A DNA stretch of 23,382 nucleotides from Candidatus Latescibacteria bacterium 4484_181 (GCA_002049985.1 MVCY01000036.1:1-23382), one strand, 5' to 3'; counted from the first letter of the stretch, positions 6,952 to 15,253 are shown. Program-made: numbers and translations. Notes: a model not told the origin generated them from the letters alone.

Positions 6952-9567
6952 ATGTCGAAATGGTTATGGATATTCTCTATGGTTTTGATTCTGATATTTT
7001 CTACAGCAGTTGGCGCTCAGGTGAGGACTACAGCCTTCCAACCCGAAGGGCTTCATGTGATAGTGGGAGCTATCGAACCGGCCTTGAGAAAATGGTACAT
7101 TCCTCAGGAGTTATACAGTGAGTTTGGCTGGGAGCAATGGAGGTATACCAACTATGCAAAGGATATATACCGCCGTTACACAAATATCGGCTTAGAAGGG
7201 TACAGATATTATGATATATATGGCCAGTACATCACTAAGGGATGGAAGGTCTATGATTGGAGTCAGGACATGCCCAAGGACTTCGGCAGCGCTGTGTTTA
7301 AGAGCCCGAAATTCTCCAAGTGGTTTGACAATGTACTGGTTTCCTCCACGAGAAAGGGGCAATACTACACCGCTTTAACAGTTGGCAATGAGATTAGAAC
7401 TACCTTAACCCCTCTCACCTTTTCCAAACCCACCTTCAATGGGGTTCAGTTGGACTTCCTGTCTGACAAGTACGCCGCTACGGTGCTCACTTCCCGGGCT
7501 AATCAAGCGGGGACTGTACTTTCCAAAGATACCTCGCCTCCAGAAGCCATGACCAATTTCACCAATTTTGTGGGGCTGAGAGGAGTTGTTCAGATAGGGC
7601 GTTTTGCAAGTGTAGGCGCCACTTACGTCAACGCCCATATCGGGCACAGCCGGATGGATTGGGCAGACTATTCGTTGAAAGGGCAATTGAGCACCTGGCA
7701 GAACGCAACCAGAGTGTTGGAGATAACTATCAAACTCTCCGATGACTCCCCGGAAGATGGAGAGGCCGGGGCTATGTTGTTTCAAGAAAGTATCTACATC
7801 GATGGCAGAAAGGCCGATATAACTCCGGTCATCAAGGGCGGAATCCTGCGCGAAGGGCACTGGGAAGCCAATGGAGATATGGAACTTTTGTTGGTATACA
7901 ATCTGTCCGGCTGGGCCTACGTAGACGATCAGGGGATTCTTAGGGATATCTCCTCGTTCAAGAGGGTAACGTTCAAACTTGTCCTGGCTAACGACTATAA
8001 GGTTGAGATAACCTCGAATGCTCAGAGAGATGAAAAGGGAGAAGAGATATTCCTGCCTGTTACCAGAGCGCCGGGGAATGTGAAGGACGCTACAAATATG
8101 AAGGAGGTTGTATTTGATTACGGTTTGCCCACCGCGAACCAGATATATGGGTTGACTTTTGAATTGAAGGATCTGGCCGGATTCAGCCTGAGGACTGAAT
8201 ATGACATCAACACCAGATACAGACGTTTCCCTAATCCCAACCCGGATATTAGAGAGCATTCCCTTGCCTCTGACAAGTCTAATGCCTGGTATGTGACCCT
8301 GCAGAAGTTAGCCCATCCCTGGTATGCCTATGCAGAGGCTTTCAGTATGGACCCCGACTACAGCACAACGATGTATCTCACAGGTCTTCAAGGGGAAGTT
8401 TACTACGATAATAAGTATAGATATTGGTTTGAATTTGTTGACGATAACGATGATCAGGATAGATGGCCGGATTGGAGGCGCAAAGGAAGCAATCAGATGG
8501 CAAGTAGTGATGCGGAAAGGGGCATAGATATCATAGGCGGAGGCGTTTTCCCTGGGTACGATGAAAACAACGACCTGGTGCCTGACTTCAACCAGAACTG
8601 GAACTACTGGCCTGATTATGAAGAACCCTTTCTCAGGCATACCGTCGATCCCCCTGAATACCTGTTTGGAATGGATATGAACAACAACACGGTGGTCGAT
8701 AGGTTCGAGAACGATGAGGAACCCGATTATCCATTCAAAAAAGACCACCGTGGATATAATGCCTATGTGGGGGTGGAGGCTTTGCCCGGAGTGAAATTCA
8801 CCGCCGGTCACCTTCGCGAATGGACCCTATCGACTGATAAAAGAAGTGAGGCGAATTACGTCCTGTTCACTTTAGAGAGAAGCTTCCCTGGGGTGGGCAT
8901 CCTCAGGGTGTTCAATAACCTTAAGATTGTGCGAGACAACATCCCCGATGACCTGGTGCAGTGGCAGCAGTTACCGGGTACACGAGCAGGGATGGTCGCG
9001 TTCACCGACCCCCTGGTTTGCCAAAATACGAGAGTAAACAGCGCTTATGTTGACTTTAATTATGTTGGAATTGACCGGCTTACTTTCATAAATAAATTTA
9101 AGTACGACAGTTACGTTCAAAGAAAGCCGCAGCTCAATTTAAGAGGTTACTCTGACCTATTGGGTGTCATTAGTAAGGCCAGTTATAGGCTGACTCCGAC
9201 AAAGGGGATGACTTTCGAACCCAGGATAAAGGGGATGTTCCTTCGAAAAAGGCCGTTCGGAAAGCGGGAACCAGAGCAAAAAGACCTCTGGATATTGCCT
9301 TCGCTGATAAACCGCATCCCCTTGTTTGAATACGGATTGCTCGAATCGGGTCTGGAGTACACTGTGTACCGGGACCTGGCTGAAAGACCGGATATAGAAG
9401 ATTTTAATAATTTGGTATTTGCAGTTCAGTTTTCAAACGCGTCCTCTTATATGGGCTACAAAATAACGAGTAAAGTTGGTTTCCGTCAGAGTATACAGTA
9501 CCTGACACGAGGAGGGAGAAGAACATCAAGCACTATATTTGTGCAGATATTCGCCGGCGTGGAGTAA
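6952..9567 (+). CDS. Large outer-membrane beta-barrel-like protein with Asp/Asn-rich loops
   Basis: This is an 871-residue protein; its ATG follows AAGGGAGG (6938-6945) with 6-7 bases between. The signal peptide is residues 1-22 (VGA-Q). The mature chain is rich in alternating hydrophobic/polar strands with many Tyr, Trp and Phe, typical of an outer-membrane barrel, with no long hydrophobic helix. In the middle (about residues 495-600) lie Asp/Asn-rich loops, DDNDDQDRWPD, DENNDLVPDFN and DMNNNTVVDRFENDEE, like the calcium-binding repeats of thrombospondin-3 or dockerin-type modules. The closing segments again look like barrel strands. I associate this layout with outer-membrane proteins of uncultured FCB-type bacteria, but no function is established. 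It sits between the secreted discoidin/FlgD-like genes and the TPR-ExbB-ExbD row and could be the outer-membrane partner of that row (inference). Confidence 0.6.
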   Translation: MSKWLWIFSMVLILIFSTAVGAQVRTTAFQPEGLHVIVGAIEPALRKWYIPQELYSEFGWEQWRYTNYAKDIYRRYTNIGLEGYRYYDIYGQYITKGWKVYDWSQDMPKDFGSAVFKSPKFSKWFDNVLVSSTRKGQYYTALTVGNEIRTTLTPLTFSKPTFNGVQLDFLSDKYAATVLTSRANQAGTVLSKDTSPPEAMTNFTNFVGLRGVVQIGRFASVGATYVNAHIGHSRMDWADYSLKGQLSTWQNATRVLEITIKLSDDSPEDGEAGAMLFQESIYIDGRKADITPVIKGGILREGHWEANGDMELLLVYNLSGWAYVDDQGILRDISSFKRVTFKLVLANDYKVEITSNAQRDEKGEEIFLPVTRAPGNVKDATNMKEVVFDYGLPTANQIYGLTFELKDLAGFSLRTEYDINTRYRRFPNPNPDIREHSLASDKSNAWYVTLQKLAHPWYAYAEAFSMDPDYSTTMYLTGLQGEVYYDNKYRYWFEFVDDNDDQDRWPDWRRKGSNQMASSDAERGIDIIGGGVFPGYDENNDLVPDFNQNWNYWPDYEEPFLRHTVDPPEYLFGMDMNNNTVVDRFENDEEPDYPFKKDHRGYNAYVGVEALPGVKFTAGHLREWTLSTDKRSEANYVLFTLERSFPGVGILRVFNNLKIVRDNIPDDLVQWQQLPGTRAGMVAFTDPLVCQNTRVNSAYVDFNYVGIDRLTFINKFKYDSYVQRKPQLNLRGYSDLLGVISKASYRLTPTKGMTFEPRIKGMFLRKRPFGKREPEQKDLWILPSLINRIPLFEYGLLESGLEYTVYRDLAERPDIEDFNNLVFAVQFSNASSYMGYKITSKVGFRQSIQYLTRGGRRTSSTIFVQIFAGVE

Positions 9568-9610
9568 TCTTGAAAAAGTGAAAAAGGAGTTCCAGGTTGT
9601 TGAAAATAAC

Positions 9611-9639
9611 TTGACAAGAGAGATGATCGTTGTTATATT
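9611..9639 (+). promoter_or_regulatory. Near-consensus sigma70 promoter for the TPR-ExbBD row
   Basis: TTGACA (9611-9616) is separated by exactly 17 bases from TATATT (9634-9639), a perfect -35 and a 5/6 match -10. Transcription would begin near 9646, leaving a 5' untranslated region of about 190 bases before the ATG at 9837. It lies in a gap between two genes on the same strand, the expected place for an operon promoter. It is the best promoter I found in the window. Confidence 0.65.
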
Positions 9640-9836
9640 AAGTTTGACAGATTAGCAGGAAATCCCTTTTTGTGACGCTAAGCTTGCTGAGGTATCTGAC
9701 ACTTATAGCAAACTGCAACAAACCAGGCTCTTGGGTGCGTTCAAAGTGACAGTTTTGCTGTTGCTTGGGGATGAATCAAGTGTGAGCCGTTAAGTTATCT
9801 ACTACAACTCATATTTTGCTAAAGGGAGGGAGCTTT

Positions 9837-11219
9837 ATGCCAGTGAAAGTTGTAGTGACAGCGTTACTGGTGGCCCTGGGAGCAAGCCTATTTTTACCTG
9901 TTCCGCAGAACCTAATGACTTGGTTCGAAAATGGGCAGTCCTACTATGCCATAGGGGAGTATGAATACGCCACCCAGGAATATTCGAAGATCATCAGATT
10001 TCGCCACTGGGCAGTGGACGTAGAGAAGATAGAGGTAGCGGTAGCAGACCTTAAGCTCCCGATAAAGGCGGCCGCTTTTTACCAGTTGGGCTCTTGCTAT
10101 AAGAGACTGAAGGAATTTGATAGAGCGGTAGAAAACTACCGAATGGTGCTAAACCAAGCGAAAGTGCCCGATGATTTCAGAGCAACTGTTCAATTTCAAA
10201 TCGCTGAGACCAGATTCTGTCAACAGAAATTCCTAAAAGCCACAGAAGAGTACAAGAACTTCATTGCCTCATACCCTGAATCCAGGTTCGTGGATAAAGC
10301 GTATTTTCGAGCCGGGGTAAGTCTATATAAGGCGGGGAAATATGAACAAGCGGTCTCTATCTTTCAGGAGCTGGTGAGTAAATTTCCAGAAAGTAGGTAT
10401 GCAGCCGATGCAGCCTATCAGATTGCAGATTCTTACGCTAAGCTGAATAGATATGAAGAGAGCATCAGCGCCGCCAACAATGTCCTGGATAAATATGCAA
10501 ACAGCGCTGCTATTGCTAAGGCAGAATATCTTAAGGCATTCTGCTATGATAAATTGGGAGACTATGATAAGACAATTGAGGCTTACAAGAGAGTGATAGC
10601 TCTTTACGACAAGATGTATGAAATATTGCGTGCCTCTTTCCGGGAGGGAAAGAATGTCGATTTTGATGAATACATAAAACTGTATGAGAACTCTTTTATG
10701 CGTATCGGCGAGATCTATCGTGACCGAATGGGTGACTACGAGAAGGCCTATGACGCATATGTCCTGGCCCAAGAGACCGTCAAGGAGCGCGACTACAAGG
10801 CGAAGATCCAGTTGGATATTGGGCATAACTACCTCCGTTGGAAGAAATACGACGAGGCAATAAAGGCCTATGGATTGGTTATTACTAATTACCCTGAAAC
10901 CCCTTATCCGCCTGACGCCCAGTCCTACATCGGAGATGCTTATTATCAAGCTGGGGACTTAGAGAAGGCCAGAGAGGAGTATCTCAATGTGCTTGTTAAG
11001 TTTCCTGACTGTAGCACCGAGCGGAGGGCTGCTTCACTATACAACGCCGGTTGGTGCTCAGAGAGACTTAGCCTATTATTGGGTGGGCCAATCCCTGGCA
11101 AAACTGGGCAGGTCGGCAGAAGCATTGGAGGCATTTGGGAAGGTGACAAAAGAGGCAGGAAAATTCTATGTGGCGGCTTCCATTGCTGGCGCAGATCTAT
11201 ATTTTCAGACAGGGCATGA
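9837..11219 (+). CDS. Periplasmic TPR protein, N-terminal part (frame broken at 11061-11067)
   Basis: The ATG at 9837 follows AAAGGGAGGGAG closely. An in-frame TTG at 9816 lies upstream of that site and is not the start. Residues 1-18 or so are a signal peptide. From residue 30 on the chain is a series of tetratricopeptide repeats of about 34-37 residues with the A/Y-x2-G/A-x3-Y pattern (FYQLGSCYKRLKEFDRAVENY, YFRAGVSLYKAGKYEQAV, YQIADSYAKLNRYEESI, SYIGDAYYQAGDLEKAREEY). The layout resembles long TPR proteins of the YbgF/BamD type that scaffold envelope complexes. After ASLYNAGWCSE (near 11063) the frame leaves the TPR pattern and runs as unrelated sequence to 11219, while the TPR pattern resumes in the next frame. 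Restoring two bases in the GAGAGAC tract (11061-11067) would give one protein of about 998 residues. Confidence 0.75.
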   Translation: MPVKVVVTALLVALGASLFLPVPQNLMTWFENGQSYYAIGEYEYATQEYSKIIRFRHWAVDVEKIEVAVADLKLPIKAAAFYQLGSCYKRLKEFDRAVENYRMVLNQAKVPDDFRATVQFQIAETRFCQQKFLKATEEYKNFIASYPESRFVDKAYFRAGVSLYKAGKYEQAVSIFQELVSKFPESRYAADAAYQIADSYAKLNRYEESISAANNVLDKYANSAAIAKAEYLKAFCYDKLGDYDKTIEAYKRVIALYDKMYEILRASFREGKNVDFDEYIKLYENSFMRIGEIYRDRMGDYEKAYDAYVLAQETVKERDYKAKIQLDIGHNYLRWKKYDEAIKAYGLVITNYPETPYPPDAQSYIGDAYYQAGDLEKAREEYLNVLVKFPDCSTERRAASLYNAGWCSERLSLLLGGPIPGKTGQVGRSIGGIWEGDKRGRKILCGGFHCWRRSIFSDRA

Positions 11220-12828
11220 AATGGGAGCTCAGGAGACCCTGACTAAGCTGCTGGAAACTACCGCCGGGGATGAGGAGTTGGAGGCTATTGCCCACTTCGA
11301 AACAGCAAAGCTTTATCAGAAAAACAAAAAATACAGCCAGGCAGTGGAAGAGTATACCACAGTTATAGAGAACTTCCGTAAGGAAGAGTTTCTCAACGAC
11401 GCCTACTTTGGCAGAGGGGCAAGCTATCACGCTCTTGCGGACTTTCCAAAGGCAGAGGCTGACTACGAATTCGTGCTAAATAACCATCCTTCAGTTCAGT
11501 TGAGGCTAAAGACACAATTTGCAATGGGTCTGCTTTTCTCTGCTGTTGGAAGGGATGCTGAGGCAGTAAAGATCTTGAAAGTAGTTGCCAGAGGTGAGGA
11601 CAAAGAGCTGGCTGCAAATGCCCGCCTACAACTTATCTCTCTGGCAGAAAAAGAAAGCCCAGCGAAGGCAATCCCAATCTACGAAGAGATACTCCAGACT
11701 GCTGAAACCGACCATGAGAAGGCGTTGATTCTTACCCGCTTGGCAAATGTATACTACAAGCTTAAACTTTACGACCAGTGCATTGATGCCGCTGAGAAAG
11801 TGGCCCAGATAGGGGAAAGTCCCGAGAGTATAGCCTCTGCTTACTACCTTCAGGCCAACTGCTATTTTGATACCAAAGATTTCCAGAAGGCTATCGAACT
11901 GTATCGGGTGATAACGGAGAAGTATCCGGCAACCTTGATTGCGCCCAACGCCTTGTTTCAAATAGGGCTATCTTATCAGCGGATAGGGACGACTGAAAGT
12001 ATTGACGGAAGTGTAGAAGCCTTCACCCGGTTTTATAAGTTGTATCCGGACAATCCGAGTGCCCCGGCTGCATATTATTATGCTGCTTGGGGGCTTTATC
12101 GGAAAGGCGAGTGGGAGAGTGCAGCCGACGTCTTCAAAACTCTGGCTGATAGATATCCTGACAGCGAATTTGCCGCCGAAAGTCGGTATAGACAGGGAGA
12201 GTCTCTATTCAATAAGAAACTCTATCAAAGCGCAATGGCTGTCTTTGATCAGTTACTGAAGGAGTATCCGACCTGCGAATATGTCGATGATGCCCTATAT
12301 TCAAGAGCCTGGTGTCTGATCTATTCGGATAGAAAGGATGAAGCAGTGCCCATATTCAGGGAGATTGTAGCCAAGTACAGCGACTCGATATACGCTCCTA
12401 ATAGCCAGTTCAGCTTAGGTGACTATTTCTATAGCATTGAGAACTATGAGCAGGCAACTGTTGAGTACAAGAAGTTTGTCGAGCTTTTCCCCGATCACGA
12501 AAAAGTGGCTCGAGCCAACTACCTCCTGCAAAACCTTGCGGAAATAAACGCTTACAACCTCTATCATAGGGGAGAGTTACTTTTCGACAAGGGGAACTAC
12601 AATCGAGCAATAGCAGTTTTTGACAGCGTTATGGTTCGCTTCCCCGAGAGTGAGTATGCAGTCAGTGCCCTAGTGAACATGGGGGCCGCTTACGAAGCCA
12701 AGGAGGATTTTGACCAAGCAAGAGAGAAATACAGTGAGGTCATAGCCAAATACGGAAGTGATCCTAAGTATTCTGCACAGGTGGAGTTCTGCAAGAGCCA
12801 CTTGGAGGTGTTGAAGACTGCACTTTGA
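10987..12828 (+). CDS. Periplasmic TPR protein, C-terminal part
   Basis: The open frame begins at 10987, but TPR sequence starts only near 11065 (RDLAYYWVGQSLAKLGRSAEAL), where it continues the previous entry after the frame break. The upstream codons are out-of-frame copy of the neighbour and no ribosome site marks a start. The region carries more than ten further TPR units, for example AHFETAKLYQKNKKYSQAVEEY, ANCYFDTKDFQKAIELY, YYYAAWGLYRKGEWESAADVF, YSRAWCLIYSDRKDEAV and GAAYEAKEDFDQAREKY. No catalytic motif is present. It ends 81 bases before the ExbB-like gene, so it is probably cotranscribed with it. Role inferred: periplasmic scaffold or adaptor of the energised complex. If the frame break is a sequence error, the two entries are one gene. 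Confidence 0.75.
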   Translation: MCLLSFLTVAPSGGLLHYTTPVGAQRDLAYYWVGQSLAKLGRSAEALEAFGKVTKEAGKFYVAASIAGADLYFQTGHEMGAQETLTKLLETTAGDEELEAIAHFETAKLYQKNKKYSQAVEEYTTVIENFRKEEFLNDAYFGRGASYHALADFPKAEADYEFVLNNHPSVQLRLKTQFAMGLLFSAVGRDAEAVKILKVVARGEDKELAANARLQLISLAEKESPAKAIPIYEEILQTAETDHEKALILTRLANVYYKLKLYDQCIDAAEKVAQIGESPESIASAYYLQANCYFDTKDFQKAIELYRVITEKYPATLIAPNALFQIGLSYQRIGTTESIDGSVEAFTRFYKLYPDNPSAPAAYYYAAWGLYRKGEWESAADVFKTLADRYPDSEFAAESRYRQGESLFNKKLYQSAMAVFDQLLKEYPTCEYVDDALYSRAWCLIYSDRKDEAVPIFREIVAKYSDSIYAPNSQFSLGDYFYSIENYEQATVEYKKFVELFPDHEKVARANYLLQNLAEINAYNLYHRGELLFDKGNYNRAIAVFDSVMVRFPESEYAVSALVNMGAAYEAKEDFDQAREKYSEVIAKYGSDPKYSAQVEFCKSHLEVLKTAL

Positions 12829-12909
12829 AATTGCCGGCGTCTGTGAGTAGTTCCAGCGGCGCAGTTTTCAAAAACCTTTTAACTCATAACAATGAGGAGG
12901 TAAGAGAAG

Positions 12910-13563
12910 ATGATCAAGTTCTTCTTAGAGGGTGGGTTTTTCATGTGGCCACTGCTGGTTTGCTCAGTCCTGAGTGTTGCCTTTGTCATAGAGCGAGCAA
13001 TCGTTCACCTAAAAGTCAGGAGAGAGGAGAAACTGAGGGAGATTGTTCAACAGGCAATCTCAATGGTAGAGAACGGGAGCGACGCCAAGGAGATTACCAG
13101 CTTCTTGGACAAGACAGGGGGACTTGTTGGTGAGACCCTTTGGGCTGCGTATGAACGCTATACCCATATAGCTGAAGCTGAAAGATCTGTTGAAGAGAAA
13201 AGAAGAGAACTACAGGATATAAGCTTCAACGCAGCCAGGGATTACTTGAGAAGGAACCTGGGAGTCCTGGAGTTCATGACTGGAGGGGCAACACTTTTGG
13301 GACTTCTGGGAACTATCCAAGGAATGATCATGTCCTTTGGGGCAATAGCTAAGGCAGGAGTGTTGGGAGACCCGACTATTGTTGCCCGTGGTATCTCAGT
13401 GGCACTGCACACAACCGTTACCGGACTGACAATAGCCCTTTTCTCGATGGTGTTTTTCTATATTTATAGAGGCAATGCCGAGAGAAAGACGGTTAGAGTT
13501 GAACCCTATGCCTTTGCCTTTGTGGATGCAGTGTTGAAGAGAACCAAAAGCCGGGCACAATAA
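12910..13563 (+). CDS. exbB: MotA/TolQ/ExbB-family proton channel protein
   Basis: This is a 217-residue inner-membrane protein with ribosome site GAGGAGGTAAG ending shortly before the ATG. One membrane helix lies at about residues 12-29 and two more near 120-145 and 160-187, with a cytoplasmic region between (30-115), as in ExbB/TolQ. The family signature is clear: LGLLGTIQGM (130-139) and LHTTVTGLTIA (166-176), which supply the small and Thr residues lining the ion channel. The ExbD-like gene follows after 19 bases. ExbB-type pentamers use proton or sodium flow to drive an ExbD/TonB-type partner. This cassette is linked to TPR and DUF4159 genes rather than a TonB-dependent receptor, so its client is unknown. 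The symbol is by family; TolQ- or MotA-like naming would fit equally. Confidence 0.88.
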   Translation: MIKFFLEGGFFMWPLLVCSVLSVAFVIERAIVHLKVRREEKLREIVQQAISMVENGSDAKEITSFLDKTGGLVGETLWAAYERYTHIAEAERSVEEKRRELQDISFNAARDYLRRNLGVLEFMTGGATLLGLLGTIQGMIMSFGAIAKAGVLGDPTIVARGISVALHTTVTGLTIALFSMVFFYIYRGNAERKTVRVEPYAFAFVDAVLKRTKSRAQ

Positions 13564-13582
13564 GAGAGGGAGGTGAAAGCTG

Positions 13583-14020
13583 ATGAATAACCGACGGCAG
13601 AGGGAGGAAACAGCCCAGGCGATTCCTATGACTCCCCTCATAGATTGTGTGTTTCTGCTGCTGATCTTCTTTATGGTGGCAGCGGTGTTTTCCGTGACGC
13701 CGGGATTGGATGTCAAACTCCCAGAAGCTGAAACCGCTACTGCTCCCGAACAGCAGAACCTGTTCATCGTTATTGATAAAGACGGAAATATGAAACTCAA
13801 CCACCGCACTGTGACATTTGACAACCTTAAGCAGATGATAGAGGAGAACAGGCGGAAGCTTGATATGACTACAACCTTGATTATTCAGGCGGACAAGAGA
13901 ACCTTCCATGGTGTGGTGGTGAAGGTAATGGATATCGCTAAAAAAGCCGGGATTGTGGACAATGTGATTGCCACGGAGCCCCCAGAGGAAGAAGAAACAA
14001 AAACAGAGACAGCTCACTAA
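13583..14020 (+). CDS. exbD: ExbD/TolR-family protein
   Basis: This is a 145-residue protein with ribosome site GGGAGGTGA before the ATG. It has a short cytoplasmic N-terminus, one membrane helix (about residues 19-38) and a periplasmic domain. The helix begins MTPLIDCVFLLLIFF and holds the key family residue Asp21, which takes up the ion in ExbD/TolR. The periplasmic part has the usual strand-helix pattern (LFIVIDKDGNMKL, then IIQADKRTFHGVVVKVMDIAKKAGI). The tail is rich in Glu and Thr. It forms the motor with the ExbB-like protein just upstream and ends 3 bases before the TonB-like gene, so translation of the two is probably coupled. Confidence 0.9.
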   Translation: MNNRRQREETAQAIPMTPLIDCVFLLLIFFMVAAVFSVTPGLDVKLPEAETATAPEQQNLFIVIDKDGNMKLNHRTVTFDNLKQMIEENRRKLDMTTTLIIQADKRTFHGVVVKVMDIAKKAGIVDNVIATEPPEEEETKTETAH

Positions 14021-14023
14021 GAG

Positions 14024-14572
14024 ATGGCAAGAAAGGGGGGAGGAGCTATTAAAAGAGGACGAAAAATAACCAGTGTGTCGCTGCTGATCTCCATCTTTCT
14101 GCATGTCGCCGCTTTTACTGTAGCCTATGTACTCTCCCAGGGGATTTTGGTGAAGAGGGAGGAGTTTGCAGCCAGATTTATGCCTCGGCCTCCTATTCTG
14201 AAAAAAGCTTTCGAATTTGCCAAAAGACCCGAGATATCCGAGGTCCAGATGGAGATGTTAACCCGAACCGACCAGCCTCGTCCAGTGGCTGATCTGAGCA
14301 AGCTGATAGATATCAGCTCCTTGGGAGCAGATCTATTCGGTACCATCGCAGCCGGAGTCCAGTTCTATGCCCCGCCCAGCGGCGCAAAAGCAGCCGAGAT
14401 CGAGTTCAAGCCCGTGGAACTGGTTCAGCCTACAAGGATGACCTCGGTGCAAGAGGCAATCAGCGTGAAATCGGAGCTGCTGGGGATAAAAGATTTGGGG
14501 TGCGCTTCAACTATCAGGACCCGAAGGTGGACACCTTTCCACTGGCCATACCTAATCTTCTCCGCTATATGA
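14024..14572 (+). CDS. TonB-like N-terminal protein, joined by frame break to DUF4159
   Basis: The start lies 3 bases after the exbD stop with only a weak ribosome site, consistent with coupling. A basic N-terminus (residues 1-14) is followed by one membrane helix (about 16-38), SVSLLISIFLHVAAF, with Ser23 and His27 in the SxxxH spacing that TonB needs to contact ExbB/ExbD. The periplasmic stretch after it is rich in Pro and Arg at first (PRPPILKK, FAKRPEIS), then less ordered, ending with VQEAISVKSELLGIKDL. After about residue 158 the frame gives unrelated sequence to a stop at 14572, while the DUF4159 domain is open in another frame from about 14488. Best read as the membrane-anchored front half of one energy-coupling protein or, less likely, a separate TonB-like protein truncated here. 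Confidence 0.6.
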   Translation: MARKGGGAIKRGRKITSVSLLISIFLHVAAFTVAYVLSQGILVKREEFAARFMPRPPILKKAFEFAKRPEISEVQMEMLTRTDQPRPVADLSKLIDISSLGADLFGTIAAGVQFYAPPSGAKAAEIEFKPVELVQPTRMTSVQEAISVKSELLGIKDLGCASTIRTRRWTPFHWPYLIFSAI

Positions 14573-15147
14573 ACGATCATACGAAAATCAAGGCCAGTAT
14601 TAAGGGACAGACGATTGAACTTAGCGATCCTACGCTCTTCTCCGCCCCATTCATATATATGACCGGTTCGGAGTGTATAGTCTCCTTAAGTCCAGTAGAA
14701 ATAGAAAATTTGGGTAACTATTTGCGGAGCGGAGGGTTCCTCTTTATTGAAGATATTGCCAAAAGTCCTAAACCGGGTGAGTCCCCTCCAGGAGGTATTG
14801 CAGGCACGACTTTCGATCAACAAGCGAAGGCCGTGTTAAAGGAAGCACTGGGAAGAGATTGCAGATTTTTCCGTATCCCCAAAACTCATCCTCTGTTTCA
14901 CAGTTTCTATGATTTCGACGACGGACCACCTTTAGGTGGCGCCAGCGGAGGTAATGTCAACTACCTGGAGGGAATTGAAATAAGAGGTAGGTTGGCAGTG
15001 GTGTTCAGTGACCTGAATATAAGCTGGTATTGGGGAGATACCGAAGCAACCGGAAGAGAGCGGGGTCTGCAGTTCGGCGTTAACCTGATCGTCTACGCTT
15101 TGACTCAGCCGGGTGGCATAGCCAATATCGGCCAGTATACCTGGTAG
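14500..15147 (+). CDS. DUF4159 domain protein (C-terminal half of the broken TonB-like/DUF4159 gene)
   Basis: The domain is recognisable from FNYQDPKVDTFPLAIPNLLRY on, through IYMTGSE, NYLRSGGFLFIEDIAK, HPLFHSFYDFDDGPP, YLEGIEIRGRLAVVFSD and FGVNLIVYALTQPGG. These are the conserved blocks of DUF4159, which has a class I glutamine amidotransferase-like fold and no known activity; I see no catalytic Cys in the expected nucleophile elbow. The GTG at 14500 is the first start in this frame, but the same frame reads back through GDKRFGVRF and has no ribosome site, so it is probably not an independent start. In related organisms DUF4159 genes follow exbB/exbD (from memory), which matches the order here. 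A terminator lies 60 bases after the stop, so this is the last gene of the row. Confidence 0.75.
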   Translation: MRFNYQDPKVDTFPLAIPNLLRYMNDHTKIKASIKGQTIELSDPTLFSAPFIYMTGSECIVSLSPVEIENLGNYLRSGGFLFIEDIAKSPKPGESPPGGIAGTTFDQQAKAVLKEALGRDCRFFRIPKTHPLFHSFYDFDDGPPLGGASGGNVNYLEGIEIRGRLAVVFSDLNISWYWGDTEATGRERGLQFGVNLIVYALTQPGGIANIGQYTW

Positions 15148-15207
15148 TGAAAGGCGTCCCAGAGGTGGCATGTATTCTATAGCGGCGGAATGAACCTGAG
15201 GGCCCTT

Positions 15208-15253
15208 AAATCCAGAAGTGGTTCATAGTGTTGAATTGCTTCTGGATTTTTTT
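15208..15253 (+). terminator. Rho-independent terminator after the DUF4159 gene
   Basis: AAATCCAGAAG (15208-15218) pairs perfectly over 11 bp with CTTCTGGATTT (15239-15249), and the T run continues to 15253. The loop of 20 bases contains GGTTCAT (15220-15226), complementary to ATGAACC just upstream (15190-15196), which gives a mutually exclusive alternative pairing. Confidence 0.88.

Noticed and set aside
11055..11075. Programmed ribosomal frameshift in the TPR gene
   Set aside because: There is no A/T-rich slippery heptamer and no clear stimulatory hairpin; loss of a GA unit in GAGAGAC is simpler.
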